From Nitrospinaceae bacterium (GTDB taxonomy: Bacteria > Nitrospinota > Nitrospinia > Nitrospinales > Nitrospinaceae): DNA of 64,000 bases. The position numbers were made by a program, and so were the translations under genes. Positions 36,363-43,625 of the stretch are shown one piece after another. The stretch lies in the NCBI GenBank assembly GCA_028278405.1, contig JANQEK010000042.1, positions 1-64,000 of the forward strand. Direction: 5' to 3'. Positions within the stretch are counted from its first letter, which is position 1. Each line of letters starts with the position of its first letter. The notes under the pieces are model-generated. The model did not search any database, was not told the origin of the DNA, and worked only from the letters and a program-made list of their open reading frames with translations.

Positions 36363-36381
36363 AATGATAACCATTTTCATT
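36363..36381 (+). promoter_or_regulatory. Fur-box-like site ahead of the 63-nt tandem repeat
   Basis: AATGATAACCATTTTCATT has inverted halves ATGATAA and TTTTCAT, a good Fur-like pattern. TTGTCA (36352-36357) lies just before it and TATAAA (36382-36387) just after. Nothing recognisable as a gene follows on the plus strand except the short repeat-containing frame. Confidence 0.5.
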
Positions 36382-36399
36382 TATAAAAAGGAATTTGCC

Positions 36400-36510
36400 C
36401 TTTTAAAGTTAATAGGTTATATGACTTGTACGGGCAAAAAGGAGGGAAAAAGAAGATTTACTCTTTTAAAATCAATAGGTTATATGACTCGTACGGGTAA
36501 AAAGGAGGGA
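36400..36510 (+). repeat. Two-copy tandem repeat, 63-nt period
   Basis: The 48-nt block at 36400-36447 recurs at 36463-36510 with four mismatches. The period of 63 nt preserves reading frame: a frame from 36292 (or ATG 36421) to 36519 encodes two similar 21-residue units containing IGYMT, TGKKEG. Each unit contains AAAAAGGAGGG, a strong Shine-Dalgarno, but no downstream start follows the second one on this strand. It could be a tiny repeat protein or a duplicated leader. Evidence for translation is weak. Confidence 0.6.
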
Positions 36511-36521
36511 ATAAGGTAAGT

Positions 36522-37253
36522 TTACTTTTTCTGAGTCATATCGACTTTTCCATCAAAATTACGGTCCAGCTCAATTTTACTGAGTTTGCCTCCACTAAAA
36601 CGCTCCCAGCGGTCTGCCTTGCCGTCCCCATTGGTGTCATACTCTACTTTTTTAATTACTTCACCGCCCTTTTCATAATATTGCCACTGGTCGGGCTTTC
36701 CGTTTCCATCGGTGTCAAAGGCAGTACGGTCAATTTGGCCACTCCCGCCAAAATAACTCCAGCGGTCGGTTTTTCCATCGCTGTTCGCATCAGATTCCAA
36801 ACGAATCAGTTTTTCCTGGTCATTATAAAATTGGACGGTCTCAAACGCACCATCGCCGTTATCATCAAATTCCACTTTTTTTAACTTTTTGCTGGCCCCA
36901 AAGAATTCTCGTGAGTCGATTTTTCCATTCATTTTAGACGATTTTTCAATTCGCCCCACATTTCCCTTGGCATTGTAATACTGAAAGTGATCCATAGCAC
37001 CATCCTGGTTTATGTCAAATTCCACACGAATCAGCTTTTTATCGCCTTTAAAATACTCAACCTGGTCCACTTTGCCGTTGAAATCTCCATCATATTCAAT
37101 TTTAACTACTTTTCCATCAGCAGACATATGTTGCCATTGGTCCACCTTACCGTCAAAATTGGAATCCATTTCATTAACTTCGGCGAAACACGGTGGAGCC
37201 CAGGCCAATCCTGCGGCTAAAAAAAAGGTCCAAAATAATTTTTTTTCAAACAT
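36522..37253 (-). CDS. Secreted DxDxDG-repeat (calcium-binding-like) protein
   Basis: A 243-residue protein from ATG 37253 (AGGGA upstream) with signal peptide MFEKKLFWTFFLAAGLAWAPPCFA. The mature part is eight to nine copies of a 23-25-residue unit of the form xFDxNxDGxxDxxxYY...G. Acidic loops such as DTNGDGKADRW and DTDGNGKPDQW resemble EF-hand or thrombospondin-3 calcium loops. One copy (SSKMNGKIDSREF) has lost acidic ligands. The gene lies downstream of tonB on the same strand, 43 nt after its stop, so it is probably part of the Fur-controlled exbB-exbD-exbD-tonB operon. Function unknown; metal binding in the periplasm or at the surface is likely. Confidence 0.75.
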   Translation of the reverse strand: MFEKKLFWTFFLAAGLAWAPPCFAEVNEMDSNFDGKVDQWQHMSADGKVVKIEYDGDFNGKVDQVEYFKGDKKLIRVEFDINQDGAMDHFQYYNAKGNVGRIEKSSKMNGKIDSREFFGASKKLKKVEFDDNGDGAFETVQFYNDQEKLIRLESDANSDGKTDRWSYFGGSGQIDRTAFDTDGNGKPDQWQYYEKGGEVIKKVEYDTNGDGKADRWERFSGGKLSKIELDRNFDGKVDMTQKK

Positions 37254-37296
37254 AGTGATTTCCCTAATTGTGTTAACTGGATTGCACAGCCTATGG

Positions 37297-38436
37297 TTAT
37301 TTTTTGATTTCAAATCTAAACGGTAACTCGAGTTCCAAAAATTCCTCCCCTATTTCATCAGGAAAACTCGAAAAAGGCGCTGCCCGCCTAACGGCTTCCA
37401 GCGCAGCTTCGTTTAATTCAGCATATGGTGTTGCAGAAACCAACGAAAGATTCTTTATTCTTCCAGATTTCAACAAAATAAATTGAACTATTACTTGTCC
37501 TTCCTCACCTCTCCGTTTTGCTTTTCTTGGATATTTTTTCCTTGCAGCAATTTTGCGTTGGATTGAACGACTGTATCCTCGTAGAGCGCCCTGATCAACA
37601 ATTTTGGGAACGGATCTGGGTCCAAATATAGAAGAAATCCTAACCGCAGACGTTTCCACTTTAGAAGCCCCGCCTTTTTTGTGAACTTCTTGAGAAATTC
37701 CATCAGATTGAATCATTCTGGCTTGAAAGGATGGAGCTGCAATTCTTTGGGAACTGCTTTGGATCAGACTTCCTCCCTTAGATGCAAAGGATGCGGTAAC
37801 CGTGGTTTGCGTCATTTTCCGCACCGGGGCCGAATGCGCCCTGGGCATGGGGTTCGTGCTTACGGCCACGGATTTTCCCGTTTTAGATTGATTTGAAACC
37901 ATGACAGACTGAGCACTTCGTGGCGAAACCGATGCCGTACGAAACGAAGACGAAGCAGCGGAACTTTTGACAAAAGACTGCTTTGAAACGGTTGAACTGT
38001 TATGAAGTGGGGTGCTTTTGAGCTGAACGTTGGTCGAACGAACTGAAGATGAAGCAGCGGAACTTTTGACAAAAGACTGCTTTGAAACGGTTGAACTGTT
38101 ATGAAGTGGTGCGCTTTTAACCGGCTTCTTTGGGACGTCGCGTGCAACTTGTGCAACTGTCAAAACCCGGGTCGGCGTATGCGCCTGAGGCAGGGCCTTC
38201 GGCTTCACTGGAACGGCTTGATTGACCCTTTTCCCTACCGTCTTCTTGATCGGCTTCTTTTTAACAAGTGGCGGCTTGCTCTTTTTGACCACTTCGAGCT
38301 TGTAGGTTTTGTTGGGCGGGGGAATCAGTCGATCCTGAAGCAAAATATAATTCCCGGCAAACACAACAACGATCAAGTGAACACCCAAAGAACTTATCGC
38401 CGAATAACTCGTGGGATTATTAAAAGAAATACTCAT
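37297..38436 (-). CDS. tonB: Energy transducer TonB
   Basis: 379 residues. A single N-terminal membrane helix (SSLGVHLIVVVFAGNYILL) has the conserved His needed for ExbB/ExbD coupling. A long Lys/Pro/Ser-rich periplasmic linker (about 40-290) follows, then a C-terminal TonB domain (YPRKAKRRGEEGQVIVQFIL; ELNEAALEAVRRAAPFSSFP) that contacts receptor TonB boxes. The linker includes a perfect DNA duplication (see repeat). It is longer than the usual 240-300 residues. The gene follows the second exbD after 17 nt on the minus strand. Confidence 0.92.
   Translation of the reverse strand: MSISFNNPTSYSAISSLGVHLIVVVFAGNYILLQDRLIPPPNKTYKLEVVKKSKPPLVKKKPIKKTVGKRVNQAVPVKPKALPQAHTPTRVLTVAQVARDVPKKPVKSAPLHNSSTVSKQSFVKSSAASSSVRSTNVQLKSTPLHNSSTVSKQSFVKSSAASSSFRTASVSPRSAQSVMVSNQSKTGKSVAVSTNPMPRAHSAPVRKMTQTTVTASFASKGGSLIQSSSQRIAAPSFQARMIQSDGISQEVHKKGGASKVETSAVRISSIFGPRSVPKIVDQGALRGYSRSIQRKIAARKKYPRKAKRRGEEGQVIVQFILLKSGRIKNLSLVSATPYAELNEAALEAVRRAAPFSSFPDEIGEEFLELELPFRFEIKK
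37952..38109 (-). repeat. Exact 59-bp direct duplication inside tonB
   Basis: Bases 37952-38010 and 38051-38109 are identical over 59 bp, with a 99-bp period (33 codons), so the duplication stays in frame and doubles the linker segment NSSTVSKQSFVKSSAAS. Perfect identity including synonymous sites implies a recent event or ongoing gene conversion. Confidence 0.9.
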
Positions 38437-38453
38437 TTCTAATCAAATGGGAT

Positions 38454-38867
38454 CTATTTTTTAGAAGATTTACGGTTAACCGTCGCTAAAATAAAATCCA
38501 CCGCACCAGCCTGTTTGGCAACATCAATGACATCCCCGAAATGCTCAAACTCAACCGCTTTATCCGCCTGAATCTCAACAATCTTTTTTTCCCGTTTCAA
38601 AAGCTCTCCTTCCAACACAGGAACCAAAGCCTCCAAAGACATGGATACGCCCTCATATTCAATTTGACCTGTTGAAGTAATCAAAATGATTATATTACGT
38701 TCGGTTTTGAGTTCCGAGGTCACCGCTTCGGGTAATTCAACCTCTTTTGTGCTTTTGATCGCGGTAGATGTCAACATAAAAAAAATCAACAGCAAAAATA
38801 CAATGTTGATCATGGGAACCAAATCAAGTCGAAACGGCTCTCTTCGAGGTGATGGACTATTAATCAT
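38454..38867 (-). CDS. exbD: ExbD/TolR-family biopolymer transport protein, copy 1
   Basis: 137 residues: short cytoplasmic N terminus (RREPFRLDLVPMINIVFLL) with the essential membrane Asp/proton-path region. One TM helix (about 18-36) and a periplasmic domain end the protein. It is the distal of two exbD copies between exbB and tonB. Dual ExbD proteins are common in such TonB operons and may form heteromers. Product anchors ExbB in the proton-motive-force motor. Confidence 0.92.
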   Translation of the reverse strand: MINSPSPRREPFRLDLVPMINIVFLLLIFFMLTSTAIKSTKEVELPEAVTSELKTERNIIILITSTGQIEYEGVSMSLEALVPVLEGELLKREKKIVEIQADKAVEFEHFGDVIDVAKQAGAVDFILATVNRKSSKK

Positions 38868-38876
38868 TTGATAAAC

Positions 38877-39263
38877 TCATTTTATGACAGAAAAACCTTC
38901 GGCTCCTGCTAATCGTGAAACATCCATTACTTTGACAAATAACTCGTAACGGGTTGTCTGTTGCGCTTCAATCGCCACAGTTTTATCTGATCGCCCATTT
39001 AATTTCTGCTCTAATATTTTCTGAAGATTATCAATCGGAATCAATTTGTGATTTAATTCAATCGAGGAATCCTTGCGGATGGTAATTGTCAGGCTTTCCT
39101 CATTCTGGGTTTCTTCAGATTGACCTTGAGGAAGGCTTATTTCCATCCCCTCCCCCTGAATTGCAAAGGTCAACATAAAAAAGATCAACAGAAGAAAAAC
39201 GACATCGATCAAAGGAGCCATATCCAGTTTCGACAATTTTCTTTGTCGTTGTAATTCGATCAT
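38877..39263 (-). CDS. exbD: ExbD/TolR-family biopolymer transport protein, copy 2
   Basis: 128 residues with KLDMAPLIDVVFLLLIFFML, the classical ExbD membrane helix carrying the proton-binding Asp, and a periplasmic domain with TTRYELFVKVMDVSRLAGAEG near the end. It is only 13 nt from exbB and 9 nt from the other exbD gene, so the three are one transcript. Confidence 0.93.
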   Translation of the reverse strand: MIELQRQRKLSKLDMAPLIDVVFLLLIFFMLTFAIQGEGMEISLPQGQSEETQNEESLTITIRKDSSIELNHKLIPIDNLQKILEQKLNGRSDKTVAIEAQQTTRYELFVKVMDVSRLAGAEGFSVIK

Positions 39264-39276
39264 TCAGATAAACCCC

Positions 39277-39972
39277 TTATCTCTGCACCCTTGCAATCCT
39301 GGCTTTTTCCTGTGCTCTTTTGAATTCGGTACTGCCCCGATGTTGATATTCTTCATCGAAATGATGTATGAGCAATTGACTGAATTTAGAAAGAAGGAAG
39401 GAAATCTTTTCAATTTTCCGATCGAAATAATGCAACATAACAACCGCGGGTATGGCTACCGACAAACCTGCGGCAGTTGTCAGCAACGCTTCCCAAATAC
39501 CCCCCGCTAAAATACTGGGGTCCACCTGCCCCGAATATTCCGCAACCTTGTTGAATGCCCGGACCATACCGATTACGGTACCCAACAACCCCATTAACGG
39601 AGAAATGGTAGCAATCACCTCCAAAGCCCTAATATTTTTGCTTACCTTGTTTACTTCCTCCTGCGCTGTTACGGATAATTTTTCCTCCAGTTTCCAGGTC
39701 GGAGTTTTTTTATTGTGAATCCCAGCCTCCATCAGGCGTCCTATAGGGCCTGTTGAGTTTTTTACAAGCTTTAAAGCTTTTGGGTGCTCCCCATCCTGCA
39801 ACAATTGTTTCAGATTCCCAAACATCGTTTCAGGATTTTCCTGGATTCTTTTAAAATAATAAAGCCGTTCGATGATTATGGTCAGCGCAATAATGGAACA
39901 TACAAGGATGGGGAACATAAGAAAACCCCCTTTACCGATCATACTTACAGCTGATTGAATTGCATCTAACAT
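39277..39972 (-). CDS. exbB: ExbB/TolQ-family proton channel protein
   Basis: 231 residues with three membrane helices: about 14-36, 120-145 and 160-182. The conserved region PLMGLLGTVIGMVRAFNKVA and ALLTTAAGLSVAIPAVVMLHYFD are ExbB/MotA signatures. Forms the pentameric channel that energises TonB. It is first in the exbB-exbD-exbD-tonB operon, with a Fur-like box 120 nt upstream of its start. Confidence 0.94.
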   Translation of the reverse strand: MLDAIQSAVSMIGKGGFLMFPILVCSIIALTIIIERLYYFKRIQENPETMFGNLKQLLQDGEHPKALKLVKNSTGPIGRLMEAGIHNKKTPTWKLEEKLSVTAQEEVNKVSKNIRALEVIATISPLMGLLGTVIGMVRAFNKVAEYSGQVDPSILAGGIWEALLTTAAGLSVAIPAVVMLHYFDRKIEKISFLLSKFSQLLIHHFDEEYQHRGSTEFKRAQEKARIARVQR

Positions 39973-40518
39973 AAGCGCCTTCCCATAAAATTATTTATAA
40001 TTTTTTACTCCGCTTGGCCATAAAATGAACGACCGCCAGCATGAGAACCCAGCAAGCGAGTAATTTGTGACATTTAGCAAAAGCAAAAGAAAATGAAAAC
40101 GATTATCATTGATATTAAATTATTGAAAAATTGTCAACTATGAAAAATTGGACCTTTCTATTTCAGGATCATGATATAAATTACGGCTTAATTTACAATA
40201 AGTTAAGGAATCTTTCCGATTCTGAGAAAAAAGCGTAAAAGAGCTTTCCTGCTTGCGCCTTTTACTGCCTGGTAAAGCCAGTTTGTTACCCTCCCCTCAA
40301 CAAGCGGAATAATTATCCACAACGCCCCCCTCCCAGGAGCTCGGTCTGGAATCGATATCGGCTCAAAGGAATACCCCGACACCTGTATTTCATACCAACC
40401 TTGACCTATTCAGGATGCAGGCTTTTTCACTTGCTCAGTGAGGTGGAATGCATTTAATTATTAGATGCGCTGTTATTGACTGTTGCCTTGTCCGGAAAAG
40501 GTTTTCAAGGAGTGGTTG
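39973..40518. other. Long intergenic region upstream of exbB
   Basis: Contains the exbB promoter region and the Fur-like box at 40092-40110. Several small inverted repeats are present, for example GTAAAAG/CTTTTAC around 40234-40264 and CTGG/CCAG around 40270-40282. No larger gene is supported. The stretch 40300-40500 is of ordinary composition and may be decayed coding sequence, but I recognise nothing in it. Confidence 0.5.
40092..40110 (-). promoter_or_regulatory. Fur-box-like site upstream of exbB
   Basis: AATGAAAACGATTATCATT resembles the Fur 19-mer, and GATTATCATTGATATT extends it into a possible second overlapping site. It lies 120 nt upstream of the exbB start, suggesting iron control of the whole TonB operon. 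Confidence 0.65.
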
Positions 40519-40590
40519 ATGAATACGAAAAAACCAGTTCCATGGGAAAACAAAAAACTACGTGTTTACCGATTCCAACTGGTGTGCTGA
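40519..40590 (+). CDS. Possible 23-residue small protein
   Basis: A clear AAGGAG (40507-40512) lies 6 nt before ATG 40519, and the frame runs 23 codons to TGA. The peptide is basic (starts MNTKKPVPWENKK and ends with Cys). It has no recognisable relative. It could be a real small protein, a leader peptide or the remnant of a longer gene. Only the good ribosome-binding site supports it. Confidence 0.3.
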   Translation: MNTKKPVPWENKKLRVYRFQLVC

Positions 40591-40647
40591 AAAAGGGGAT
40601 ATTAAAAGCAGTTTATCCAGTACGGCAAGGTAGGTGAAGGAAGTTGT

Positions 40648-40914
40648 TCAGGGTAAAGCCGGCTGGGTACAGAGCACGTTATGCAATGGTTCCGGGGAGT
40701 TCTTGATTTTTACGAAGGTCTGCTGTGAAACGACTTCCACCGAGGTTCCCCCGCCACATCGATTCATACAGGACGAAGAACAAACTTTTAGCTTTTCCGG
40801 AGTATCTTCAATCAAATCCTTGATGCGGTGGACGAGGCCTTGAGCTCCCCAAGCACGGCATCCGGGTCCTTGGCAGACTTTAATGACATTCGCGGTCTTG
40901 ATTGATTCAGCCAT
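40648..40914 (-). CDS. Thioredoxin-like [2Fe-2S] ferredoxin
   Basis: 88 residues with the cluster-binding arrangement CQGPGCRAWG then VCSSSCMNRCGGG, i.e. a C-x4-C pair and a C-x3-C pair, as in thioredoxin-fold [2Fe-2S] ferredoxins and NuoE-like domains. Probably an electron or Fe-S carrier in the cytoplasm. Two Fur-like elements lie upstream, and bacterioferritin follows on the same strand further upstream, so an iron-related role is likely. Confidence 0.85.
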   Translation of the reverse strand: MAESIKTANVIKVCQGPGCRAWGAQGLVHRIKDLIEDTPEKLKVCSSSCMNRCGGGTSVEVVSQQTFVKIKNSPEPLHNVLCTQPALP

Positions 40915-40970
40915 AATCGTTATAGACTTTGAAAATCGTTCTCAATATTAATAATACTTATTTTATCTAT

Positions 40971-40989
40971 TTGAGAATGGTTGTCAATA
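40971..40989 (-). promoter_or_regulatory. Fur-like operator upstream of the ferredoxin
   Basis: TTGAGAATGGTTGTCAATA contains imperfect inverted halves, and 35 nt away CGTTCTCAATATT (40937-40949) carries the complementary TTCTCAA element. The pair lies 35-75 nt upstream of the ferredoxin start, consistent with a promoter covered by a Fur-type regulator. Confidence 0.5.
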
Positions 40990-41158
40990 ATAAAAGTTGG
41001 ATTTTTTGAGAAAAATTTAACTGAATATAATCATCTATTTATCAATGAGTTATAAGGGGCGAGGGAAAGCCGTTTGGAGTGCTTTTCGGACCAGGGGGGA
41101 ACTTTAAAATCATGCCGGTACGGAATCGCGATAAACCGGAGTATGGGGTGAAAAAACC

Positions 41159-41188
41159 AAAAAGCCCTCCCCCGTGAGAGGAAGGGCG
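41159..41188 (-). terminator. Terminator after bacterioferritin
   Basis: On the minus strand GCCCTTCC (41180-41187) pairs with GGGGGAGGGC (41164-41173) and is followed by five T residues. It lies about 35 nt after the bacterioferritin stop. Confidence 0.75.
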
Positions 41189-41221
41189 GGTTTGAAATCT
41201 CGACCTGCTTTAGCCGAATTT

Positions 41222-41692
41222 TTATGAATGCATATGTTCGGTGAGATAATTTTCGATACCGATGTCCTTGATACGTTGGAACTGGGTCTCCAACCAATCA
41301 CAGGCATCCTCTGTTTCTTTCAGAATGCTATCCAGCAATTCCTTGGTTCCAAAATCTTTCTTGTCGTGGCAAAGCTGGATACACCTTTTCAGTCGCTCAA
41401 CGTGAGCGGTCTCAATCTTGTACTGGTTTTTGAGCTGATCTTCACAGTTATCTCCTACCAACACCTCATCATAACGAGCGAGGTTGGGTACTCCATCAAA
41501 ATACAGGATCCTTTCGATCACTTTATCGGCGTGCTTCATCTCGCACATGGATTCTTCTCTGGCATGATGCGCAAGTTTGTCGTATCCCCAGTTTTCCTGC
41601 ATTCTATAATGTAAAAAATAAATATTGATTGCGGTCAACTCAGCCGTCAAGACTTCGTTCAACGCTTCGATTATACTTTTATCACCTTCCAT
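41222..41692 (-). CDS. bfr: Bacterioferritin
   Basis: Iron-storage cage protein, 156 residues, four-helix bundle. Ferroxidase-centre residues are visible as NEVLTAELTAINIYFLHYR (Glu18 region), EESMCEMKHADKVIERIL (Glu51, His54, with Met52 as inter-subunit haem ligand) and the later ETEDACDWLETQ (Glu127/His130 region, here without the His). A near-consensus Fur box lies about 100 nt upstream. Bacterioferritin under a Fur box could be repressed or activated by Fur depending on the species. Confidence 0.94.
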   Translation of the reverse strand: MEGDKSIIEALNEVLTAELTAINIYFLHYRMQENWGYDKLAHHAREESMCEMKHADKVIERILYFDGVPNLARYDEVLVGDNCEDQLKNQYKIETAHVERLKRCIQLCHDKKDFGTKELLDSILKETEDACDWLETQFQRIKDIGIENYLTEHMHS

Positions 41693-41789
41693 GGTTAGCC
41701 TCCTTAGGTGTCACTATCAACAATATCCCAAAACGTGCCTCAGTATATCAAAGGCTGGTATCGTGTAAAGCTTTATTTTACAATGGTTT

Positions 41790-41808
41790 GATAATGATTA
41801 TGATTCTC
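41790..41808 (-). promoter_or_regulatory. Fur-box-like site upstream of bfr
   Basis: GATAATGATTATGATTCTC matches the Fur consensus GATAATGATAATCATTATC at 16 of 19 positions. It is about 100 nt upstream of bfr and is the best Fur-box match in the window. Confidence 0.75.
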
Positions 41809-41874
41809 TTTACATCTTCAAAATTGAGCGAAGCACCTTGATCAAAATGGGCATAAAACCGTAAGCAAAAACAA

Positions 41875-42639
41875 TCAGAAAGAGGTTTTGCCTTCTATGC
41901 GGGTGAGGACTTCATGGCCATCATCGGTGACCAGTACGGTGTGCTCGTATTGAGCGGACAGGTTGCCGTCCTGTGTGACAGCAGTCCAGTTGTCTTCCAG
42001 AATTCTAAGGTCGGGTTTTCCGAGGTTGATCATGGGTTCGATCGTGAAGGTCATCCCCTTTTCCAACACCATGCCCTGACCGAAATTGCCGAAATGCAAA
42101 ACCTGTGGGTCTTCATGAAAATTGCGGCCGATACCGTGTCCGCAAAACTCGCGCACGACGGAATATCCCTTGGGTTCCACATGCTGTTGAATCGTCGCAC
42201 CGATATCCCCCAGCCGCGCTCCCGGCCGGACAACGGCGATAGCTTTATGAAGGGCTTCCCGTGTGGTATCCACCAGCTTCTTGGCCTGTTTGCGGGGCGA
42301 ACCGACAAAAAAAGATTGGTTGGTATCACCGTGGAATCCGTCGACTATGGTGGTGATATCGAGATTGACCACGTCGCCGTTGCGCAGTTTGCGCTCCGAG
42401 GGAATCCCGTGACAAATCTCATCATTCACCGAGGTACAGATACTCTTCGGAAATCCGCGATAATTCAGGGGCGCAGGAATGGCGCCATTCTCAACGATAA
42501 AGTCATGACACCGGTCATTGAGCTCGTTAGTTGTCACGCCCGGTTTGATGTACGGGGCGATCATCAACAGGACCTCCGCCGCCAGCTTTCCGGAACGGCG
42601 CATGAGCTCAATCTCGTCGTCTTTCTTAATGGTGACCAT
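41875..42639 (-). CDS. map: Methionine aminopeptidase, type I
   Basis: Removes N-terminal Met from nascent proteins. 254 residues with the catalytic SVNDEICHGIPSE (His79 region), the dinuclear metal ligands in VNLDITTIVDGFHGDTNQSF, and FCGHGIGRNFHEDP with the second active-site His. TIEPMI carries the final ligand Glu. Type Ia length, no zinc-finger extension. The start overlaps the end of era by 14 nt. Confidence 0.97.
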   Translation of the reverse strand: MVTIKKDDEIELMRRSGKLAAEVLLMIAPYIKPGVTTNELNDRCHDFIVENGAIPAPLNYRGFPKSICTSVNDEICHGIPSERKLRNGDVVNLDITTIVDGFHGDTNQSFFVGSPRKQAKKLVDTTREALHKAIAVVRPGARLGDIGATIQQHVEPKGYSVVREFCGHGIGRNFHEDPQVLHFGNFGQGMVLEKGMTFTIEPMINLGKPDLRILEDNWTAVTQDGNLSAQYEHTVLVTDDGHEVLTRIEGKTSF

Positions 42640-43540
42640 GGGTATATCCGAATTCCTTCAAAAAGCGGGCATTTTCCCGCCAACGTTCTTTCACCTTCAC
42701 GAAACTATTTAGATACACTTTACTGCCCAAACGTTTCTCAATTTCTGTCCGTGCCTGGCTCCCGATCTTTTTAAGCAAAGCCCCCTTCTCGCCAATGATG
42801 ATTTTCTTTTGTGACGTTTTTTCAACATAAATCGCAGCATCGATCACGATCACCCCTTTCTGCCCCTCACGCATGCTCTCCACCACCACCGCCACCGCAT
42901 ACGGCACTTCAAGATGGGTCAGCCGAATAATTTTTTCGCGAATGATCTCACCTACCAGAAATTCCTCCGGGCAATCGGTGATCATGTCCTCGGGAAAATA
43001 CTGTGGTCCTTCCGGCAGATGTGTGAGCAAAGCTTCTTTCAGGATATCGAGTCCGTCTTCCTTCAATGCGGAGATTGGAATGATATCGGTAAATGCCGCG
43101 CGGCTTTTCAACTCGTCGATCAGTTGCAGCAGCTCCGGTTTGGGAACCAGATCGATCTTGTTGATCACCAGAAAAACCGGGATCTTCAGTTCTTTCAACG
43201 ATTCCAGTACAAACTCATCTTCCGGCTGGAATTTCTGCTTCGCGTCGATCATGAATACGATCACATCGACGTCCCCATAGGTGCTCATCGAAGTATGCAC
43301 CATCGCCTGGTTGAGTTTGCTGGTCGACTGGTGAATTCCGGGCGTGTCCATCAAAATGATCTGGCCGGCGGGCAAATGACAGATGCCGGTGATCTTGTTG
43401 CGCGTGGTCTGGGGCCGCCGGGAAATTGCCGCCAGCTTGCGCGACACCAGATGGTTGAGCAGGGTCGATTTCCCCACATTGGGCTTGCCGATGAGGCTCG
43501 CGTAACCCGATTTGAATCCTTTACTCTCAGAGGCTAAAAT
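42626..43540 (-). CDS. era: GTPase Era, apparently with an ATT start codon
   Basis: Binds 16S rRNA 3' end during 30S assembly. The P-loop reads GKPNVGKSTLLN, followed by MDTPGIHQ (G3) and VINKIDLV (G4), and a C-terminal KH domain (KKIIIGEKGALLKKIGSQAR). The nearest GTG (43477) would delete part of the P-loop, so the gene must start upstream. The open frame back to the stop contains no ATG, GTG or TTG. ATT at 43540, 11 nt behind GGGAG, gives 304 residues, the usual Era length. An alternative is a sequence error at the start. Confidence 0.9.
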   Translation of the reverse strand: MLASESKGFKSGYASLIGKPNVGKSTLLNHLVSRKLAAISRRPQTTRNKITGICHLPAGQIILMDTPGIHQSTSKLNQAMVHTSMSTYGDVDVIVFMIDAKQKFQPEDEFVLESLKELKIPVFLVINKIDLVPKPELLQLIDELKSRAAFTDIIPISALKEDGLDILKEALLTHLPEGPQYFPEDMITDCPEEFLVGEIIREKIIRLTHLEVPYAVAVVVESMREGQKGVIVIDAAIYVEKTSQKKIIIGEKGALLKKIGSQARTEIEKRLGSKVYLNSFVKVKERWRENARFLKEFGYTHGHH

Positions 43541-43625
43541 GCTGACGTTCTCTCCCTTTAATTGATTACGTTTTAATTAATAAATTGTAGTATAGGAGAG
43601 GCCATAAACCAAGCACGGATCGCCC

